This document shows, one piece after another, positions 57,341-64,000 of a DNA stretch of 64,000 nucleotides. The position numbers and the translations under genes are program-made. Below the pieces are notes generated by a model. That model made no database searches. It saw only the letters and a list, made by a program, of their open reading frames with translations, and had not been told where the DNA came from. The DNA lies in the NCBI GenBank assembly GCA_958298945.1, contig OY282605.1, positions 4,115,811 through 4,179,810 on the forward strand. Direction: 5' to 3'. Numbering within the stretch: position 1 is the stretch's first letter; every line of letters begins with the position of its first letter. Origin of the DNA: Atherix ibis (taxonomy: Eukaryota > Arthropoda > Insecta > Diptera > Athericidae).

Positions 57341-58480
57341 AATTTCTAACACTTTTTTTTCTAATTTAAAAAAAAAACGAAAAATTTTAAATATAAAAAA
57401 TTGTTGAAAGAAAATTTATACTTTGTACAAAAAAAAAATGTTGTAAAAACAAGAAAGGGAAAAATTTTAAAGTAAATTTCGAAACTATATCATCTTAGTA
57501 ATTTGCCAATAGATGGCATTGTCATGGGCTGGTGTATTTTTACAGAACTAGTAAGGAATTGGTTAAAAATCTCGACAAGTAATTGAAGGAAAATTGGCAA
57601 CGTTGCTGTTCTTATTTTTATCTAAGAAAGACCGAAGAAGAGGGGAAAGGAGCAAAGAGGCTATACGATTAATAAAATACAAGCAGCTGAAGAGATAATA
57701 AAACTTTTCTTTACAATTAATTGCCAGGACATTTAAAAAAAAAACCATAAATATCAAAAATCGTTGAAAGAAAATTTATACTTTTTACAGTATAAAAAAA
57801 AGTGATTTTATAAAAAGTATAAATTTTCTTTCAACGATTTTTGATATTTAAGCTTTTTTTAAGACAAGGAGAAAATTTAAAAAAAAATCGCTACTATATC
57901 ATCTTAATAATTTGCCAATAGATGGCATTGTCATGGGGTGGTGTATTTTTATAGAACTACGAGTAGTAAGGAATTGCCAAAAAAATTTCGAGGAACCCAG
58001 GATGTATGGTGTCACATTCTAGATAAACGAAAATTAGAAGGAAAAAAAAACAGAAATATTACAGCTTAATAATTTGCCAGTAGATGGCGTTGTAGTCTAA
58101 TCGTATATTTTTTTCAAAACCAGTAGAAAGTGACGCCGTCATTGCGTAAATATCAAAAGAGTTGCTGTTATTATAATTAAAATTCTTTGCTCCAATTTAA
58201 ATAATAAAATTTTTGAAAAATACGTCCTTCTACGGAAAAAAAAGGACACTTCAAAAATTTCGCTACGTAATCGAAGAAAAATACTCAACGAAATTGAAAT
58301 AATTTTGAAATTAAAATTGGCAACATTGCAATTTTTATTTCTATCGAACAATGACAGTTCGTTAGCGAAGGACTAGAGTAACGGGATAGAGACTATACAA
58401 TTAATAAAATACAAACACACGAAGAGATAATAAGACTTTCCTTTTCGATTAATTCCCAGGACATTGGGTGTCGTCTTGTT
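57340..58480. repeat. dispersed/tandem family with AGATGGC(A/G)TT
   Basis: Blocks recur in order. A gttgaaagaaaatttatac segment occurs at 57401 and 57763. A tttgccaatagatggcattg block occurs at 57504, 57912 and (diverged) 58073. An attaataaaatacaa...gaagagataata block with ccaggacatt lies at 57669-57733 and 58401-58464, about 730 bases apart. A ggcaacRttgc segment also repeats. Units are 300-700 bases and diverged. The candidate terminus motif is shared with the 35 kb family. Confidence 0.8.
57748..57850. repeat. perfect 40-base-pair hairpin
   Basis: Arms 57748-57787 and 57811-57850 are exact reverse complements (taaatatcaaaaatcg... to ...tatacttttta) around a 23-base loop. A/T tracts beyond a short mismatch extend the stem further. 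The left arm is also present singly at about 57389-57427 with a few changes, so one arm came from a fold-back duplication of a repeat unit. Confidence 0.93.
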
Positions 58481-58763
58481 TTTATTTGATGGCATTGAAT
58501 AGATAAATTTCATCTTTTCGTGTGTGTTTTTTCGTAAAAAAGAAAAAGGATTTTTTTCTCTTTTACATTGTCACCGACCATCAACATCGAAGATAAAGCG
58601 CTGTAAAAGCATAAGAGCAGTCCTTTAACTGTAAACCTGTAGCTGTGATGTTGTCGGTTATTTATTGTATTAGTTTTTCGCATCTTCTAAATTCAATAAA
58701 AAGGACTCGTTTTTGATGTTCCTTTTTCCAACGTGCAAAGTGTGAAAATCTTCTCTTATTTGT
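58481..58763. other. sequence upstream of an open frame
   Basis: Moderately complex, with no motif recognised. It could be an untranslated or promoter region for the frame that follows. Confidence 0.3.
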
Positions 58764-59054
58764 GTGATTTTCTTGTCAACTTATCCGGTACCCGAAGGAA
58801 GCTGCCTACGGAACAAGGGGGAAAATGCGTGCCATTCGAAGGAGTTTGTGTGCGTGAGTGTGAAGTGTCATGAGTCGACAGATCCTCAAACCCAACCAGT
58901 CTGTGTCACATTGGATAACTTGAAAATTACTAGTCAACAAGTTGTTATCTTCGAAATTGAATTCGAAACACCCACCACAGATGGTTTTGCAGAAAATGTC
59001 AAAACTGAAAATGGGCATCTGCCCAGTAACGACAAGTTCCAACAATGAACGTAT
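58764..59054 (+). CDS. candidate first exon or short open frame
   Basis: The frame 58764-59048 (94 codons) has balanced, non-repetitive composition (for example TSQQVVIFEIEFETPTTDG) and several cysteines. A second reading: the block is a 5' untranslated exon ending in aacaATGaac, a good insect start context at 59045, immediately followed by donor GTATGT at 59051. The antisense strand is open as well. No family is recognised. Confidence 0.28.
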
Positions 59055-62000
59055 GTGCGCTAACTGGGTATTATCCCTTGCCTCCCCCCCCCCCCCTTCC
59101 CCGTCTCGGGTGTAGTAGGATATCTTTAAAAAAGTGCAAGTTCAATTATTTAATCAGAAAATGATATTCTTCCACAAAACAAACAAAAAAAAGGTTTTAT
59201 TTAACATTTGAAGCAGTTTTTCATTTTGTTTTTATTGAAATTTATCTTAAACAAGAGGAATTTCATAGAATTTTCTTAGAAAATTTTTTCTCATCAAAAG
59301 AAAAATCTTAAATTTCAAAATTCTTTAAGGGTTAATTTTGTTGGTTTTTGTTTGTTGTTGTTGTGAGTATTAAGAAAGCAACCTTTTCTCCTGTTTTTTT
59401 TTCCGGTCTTTATACTTTCTTTTTGTGTGCTCCTATTTTACTTTCACCAACTAATAATAGGAATAAATAGCCTTAACTTTTGGTTGGTAACAAACAAAAA
59501 GCTTTCCGTTGTAATTTGAGGTACAAAAAGAATGAATGGACCAAAATTAGTCGCCTTTTGAAAACTCATCCATAAATTTTATTAATTTTTAGGAGCTCTT
59601 TTAATATTATTATTATTTTTATCCACTAAATGATATTATCGAGGGAAAAAAACGATGCTATAATGAGAAGAAGAAACCTGATCAAAGTGTGGTATTGTCA
59701 ATTTTATTATTTTAATTTTAGTAGCTGTTCAGTTAGGGGTGTACGTACTGTTCCAAAAAAATATTTAAAGAAAAAATAGAAAAGCTCAAATTGAATGGAA
59801 AATTGTTTAAAAATAAATAGTTTTTCCTCCCAAAAAATTCCTTTTTTTGTTGTTGTCCCCCCTTGTTTTTTTGATTGTATTTAAAGTAGAAAATTGAAAT
59901 TTATGAGAAATTAGCCAAAATTCTATTTATGAAAATATGTTCTTTTTCATTGTTTTTATTTTATTTAATCTTAAATTTAGATTTAATGCATAACATTCAA
60001 TTAAATAATTTTTCCTTAATAAGATTTTCCTATTAAAATTAATTTAAATGAATTGGGATTTTTAAAATTTTTTTATAAAGAATTGGAGACGTTGTGGTTT
60101 TTAAGTTCGATCATTTTTGCATGCTTTTCTGAGACCATTAATGATGTCACCGCTAATTTTCCGTTCAGGATTTTGCCCATTTAAACGGATTTGAAGTGTC
60201 TAACTCATTGCAGTCTTGATTTTATCCACAACCAATCGTTTCATGGAATCGTTACTCTTTATTAGAGGGCTAAAAGTTCGTAATGGTATTTTCTGAGGAC
60301 TAAATTGACCGGAGAATACCTAAGAACTAGTCCTGTTTTGATTTTATTGTTATAATTTTCTATTAAAAAAATCTAGATTAATAAAAGGCTTCTGTTGACT
60401 CCCTTTTTCGATATTCTTATTGGCTGTGATGATCCTTCGACCTCAGATAGAAAACCAATTTAACCCTTTCAAAGCTTTTGTACTCCTGGCGTCATTATAG
60501 TTGTTGTTTTTTTGTTTTTTTTTTGTCACATTAGCCCCCACTAATTCTATCAAAGAAAAATCATAATTGCAAATAACAAAAATTAATGCAAAAAAAAAAA
60601 CACCTGAAAAATTAACATTTTTGTTTATAATCAAGAAAATATTAATTTAAAAAAAAAACAATTAAAAATTAAATAAAATATGCGAACTATTCACTTTTAT
60701 TTGGTAAAAATTGTTAATTTGCCCAAGCTTACATTAATTTTCGAATATCCGTGCAGATTTTTTTTGGTGAGAAAAAAGAGAAGAAGAAGATTTATATCAT
60801 TGAAAAATTGGCGTCTTAATTGCATAAAAAAAAGAGAATTCAATAAGAAATGAAGCAAGAAAAAAAAGGAAAGGGATATGTATGGTTCGTAGATGAAGAG
60901 GAGACAGAAGATATGGAAGAGAAAAGTAAAAATATGAAAGAGCAAATCGCAATGGTTTAGTACCTTTTTGGTTTGTTTGTTTTTCTCTAAAGTAAATTCA
61001 ATCGAATTCGGAGGGTTTTCCTCTTTTTCTTATTCGTTTTTCTCTTTAACATTTGACATTTCGAGTTCATGTCCAAAAAGACCATGATTACAAGAGATGA
61101 ATTTACCACAAATACTACAGCAATATTGTTAAATAATTTGGTTTTTTTTTTTTAATTTTTTATTGCAATTTTTATTTATTTCCTTATGATGGAAAAAAAG
61201 ATAAGAAAACCTTAGATTATATTGTAGGACTGGGATAGGACTCTACACAAAATTTTCTGTCCGAATTTTGTTGGTAATACATTTGAAAAGTAACAGAAAC
61301 GGCGTAAATCAGTAGGGGCCAATTTTAAACTTCCAGTATGCAATTGTAGCGGTTCGTTTAAAACCATTTTCATATGTGATGTCATTTATGCGTAAACAAA
61401 TAGATTTTTTTAATGTTGCGAGTGGAATTTGTTTCGGAATTATTGCAATAAAACACAGTATTCTATTTTAAATTATTATATATTTTCATTTTATTTATTT
61501 CATTATACATATATTAATTATTAAAACAACTTTTATAAAGTGGAAGAGCATATAAAAATTAAAAAATGCAAGCATTAATTTATTTTTTAATTTAATTTAA
61601 ATTCCCCACCTGCTGTCGGATTTTAGTTTTTCAGCAGTACTTTGGAAAATTTTCACAACACTTTCAGAAGAGTGACTTTAAAATCTGCCTTAAACTAAAC
61701 TGTTTGATGTGAATTCTCCTTCTAAAGCTAAAAGACAATAAAGCCTGATATGTTTTCATTTGCAATTAATATCCCCTAAAATTTTCTTCCAGAAACTTTT
61801 CGTACGCTGGCACTGAACTATTTTCTGGTAAACATTGAATTGTCAACATCACATTTGTTTACATTTATTGAATGAAGAACTTTTCACTTTTTAAACTACT
61901 TTTTGAAATAAATAAATCATTAAAAGCCATTTAGGCACATAAGAAATTAGATTTTTGTTAATTTCTCTAATAAAAGTGAAGATGTCAACTTACCGAAAGA

Positions 62001-63343
62001 AAGAAATTTCCGGTTTCCTCATTCCATTGAATTACAAGCAACCATTTATAAAACACTTTATTTTCTGAAATAAAAACTTTGTATTAAATTTTATCAACAA
62101 TATAACTATTTGTACATAAAACATAAAAACCACACTTACAATTGCACTTTCCGATAAATGCCAATATAAGAACTTAAAAAGTATGCAAGCATTTCGGTAT
62201 GCTACCACTTTCATAGAGAATGGCGTTTTTTTTAAAACTCTTCGAAAGTCTAGAAACGTTAAGGCGCTTTATATATAATTGTTATTTACAAAATAAATAA
62301 TAAACCTAAATTTACAATTCCATTTTTTCATATTGAAAGATTGTACAAAAAATAAAAATTGCCTATTGTTGTGTTTAAATTGTATTTTTCTTTGGAAATT
62401 AAGTGAATTAAAATGATTATAAATTATGCTTTTGGAATTTAATAAATTTCTATTACGAAAACTAGATGTCAGTGGGTGTCACATGTCTACATAAAAAAAA
62501 TCTACACAAAAGTATGCAAGCGTTACAATTTTTCGCCGCTTTTGCAATAATTCGTACATATACAAAAATCTGATGTTCGAGCCTATTCAGGTATTTTTTA
62601 ATCTAAGAAGAAAACCCTACAACAGCAACATTGATTTTGTGTGAGTTTGCAAAATTCGTCTTTGTATTGTTTTTATTTGTTGTACTGTAAGTAATGGTGC
62701 TGTGATTTTATGATATTTTGTTTTTGTATTTATTTATTTGTTGTTTTTTTCTGTTGGCAATTCTAAACGATCGAAGTTTTTTTGCCTTTTGCAAATGAAT
62801 TGTTCCAGCTTCGCAAAGTGGCATGATTCTGTCCAACTATGCGCAAAATGATGGTAAATAGTAAACATCGACCATTACTCACTCTCAGAAACTATGTTGT
62901 TTATTATGTACACACGTTCAATACTAGATACGCATTATTAGTAAACAGTTTTTTCTATTTTCGGGGAAGTAACTTTTGAATAGTCGTAGAATAAATAGAA
63001 GAAACAATTTTTTTTTCTCTATCTGAAACGTGCTTTGAATGGTTAAGAAAATAAAACTTGTTTTTGATAGTCTATACAAGAGTAGACACTTAACTTTTGC
63101 AGATATACTCACCCGTAAAGTTAAAAGAAGCAAACCAAACAACAAAAGACCATCAAATGCGTCTTGAGTTAATTCTTTCTCCTTAAAATTTCGTTGGCTT
63201 CTTAAGTTGAAAGCAGAACCAAGTTATTATTATATTTTGCTATTGTATATGATAAGTCGACCAGAAAAGGTGCGAAAAACTATTGTATTAAAATCACATT
63301 TAAAAATAAACTTATTTTAAAATTAAGTAAAAAATTCTTATTA
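59055..63343. other. A/T-rich non-coding DNA
   Basis: C13 lies at about 59084-59096; otherwise low-complexity to moderately complex intergenic or intronic DNA. Frames at 60443-60945, 62032-62214 and 62924-63145 are phenylalanine/leucine/lysine-rich and lack motifs. No repeat family was noticed. Confidence 0.5.
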
Positions 63344-63670
63344 ATTTTCAGTAGAAATTTTCAGAAGTTTTCTGTAGAAATTTTTACTAGAAATTTCAGT
63401 AGTATTTTTCAGTAGAATTTTACAGTAGAAATTTTCAGTAGAAATTTTCAGTAGAAATTTTCAGTAGACATTTTTGGTAGAGATTCTCAGTATAAATTCA
63501 CAGTAGAAATTTTCAGTAGGCATTTTCAGTAGAAATTTTCAGTAGAAATGTTTAGTAGAAATTTTCAGTAGAATTTTTGAGTAGAAATTTTCAGTAGAAA
63601 TTTTCAGTAGAAATTTTCAGTAGAAATTTTTAGTAGAAATTTTCAGTAGCAACTTTTGGTAGAAACTATT
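63344..63670. repeat. 13-base minisatellite
   Basis: About 24 copies of cagtagaaatttt with single-base variants and a few length changes. Confidence 0.93.
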
Positions 63671-64000
63671 TTTACTAGCTTTTTTCTAATTCTGCATTTG
63701 AAAGGACATCAATAAAAAAAATAGTCTGTCGCGGTTATGTTATCAATTAGAAAAAAAGAGAAAAAAACTGACAAATGGTAATTCATTAAAGCGAAACCTA
63801 AATCAGAATTCAGACGTTCAAAAAAAAATTCTTTTTTACTCTAAACAAAATTACACGTAATTAATGAAAATTTACAATTGCAATTAAACTGTAAAAGTAA
63901 CTAAAAATTTTTATTAAAAAAAAAATGCGATTACTTGTTTTTAAAAATAAATAATTTTTCTGCTCGAAAAAATTATTAAGAAAAATATCACATATAACCA
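63671..64000. other. A/T-rich DNA at the window edge
   Basis: Low-complexity sequence. Nothing recognised. Confidence 0.6.

Overview
This is animal nuclear DNA, most likely from an insect and probably a fly (Diptera). The evidence is the high A+T content with long A and T runs, several old mariner/Tc1 and jockey-like retroelement copies, a candidate intron of only 77 bases, and a textbook zero-length ('ratchet') splice site of the kind described in long Drosophila introns. There are no bacterial features. No complete host protein can be read; most open frames here are chance products of simple repeats.

Layout. 0-0.65 kb: two exon-like segments with canonical splice sites, a stop codon and an AATAAA signal, probably the 3' end of a + strand gene. 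2.4-4.7 kb: degenerate Tc1/mariner-superfamily copies mixed with a LINE scrap. 7.2-7.9 kb: jockey-like LINE scraps. 9.8-11.0 kb: a 26-base minisatellite with a 283-base higher-order repeat. 12.6-13.6 kb: a degenerate A/T-rich tandem array. 16.6-17.8 kb: a complete but dead mariner inserted into a repeat that continues as a 363-base tandem array to 19.5 kb. 21.3-25.2 and 28.1-28.8 kb: more Tc1-like copies. 26.8-28.1 kb: a GC-richer block around a TTCATC tract. 30.9-32.4 kb: LINE scraps next to a short mariner. 35.1-36.3 kb: a tandem family built around AGATGGCGTT. 37.2-38.95 kb: two LINE remnants. 41.95-42.8 kb: sister of the short mariner. 44.8-45.9 kb: a 153-base tandem array. 47.8 and 57.75 kb: long hairpins. 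57.3-58.5 kb: a repeat family that includes the second hairpin. 63.3-63.7 kb: a 13-base minisatellite.

Between the repeats are short, higher-complexity patches flanked by plausible splice sites. On the + strand, patches at 11.76, 15.74, 36.72 and 56.21 kb have compatible reading phases, and the ratchet site at 19.985 kb lies between the second and third. On the - strand there are patches at 50.0, 25.3, 14.6, 11.8 and 5.4 kb. Several patches read well on both strands, so strand and gene identity are unresolved. The simplest picture is very long introns with tiny exons, filled by transposon debris and tandem arrays. All coordinates and spacings were read by eye; homology calls come from family motifs and not from database searches.
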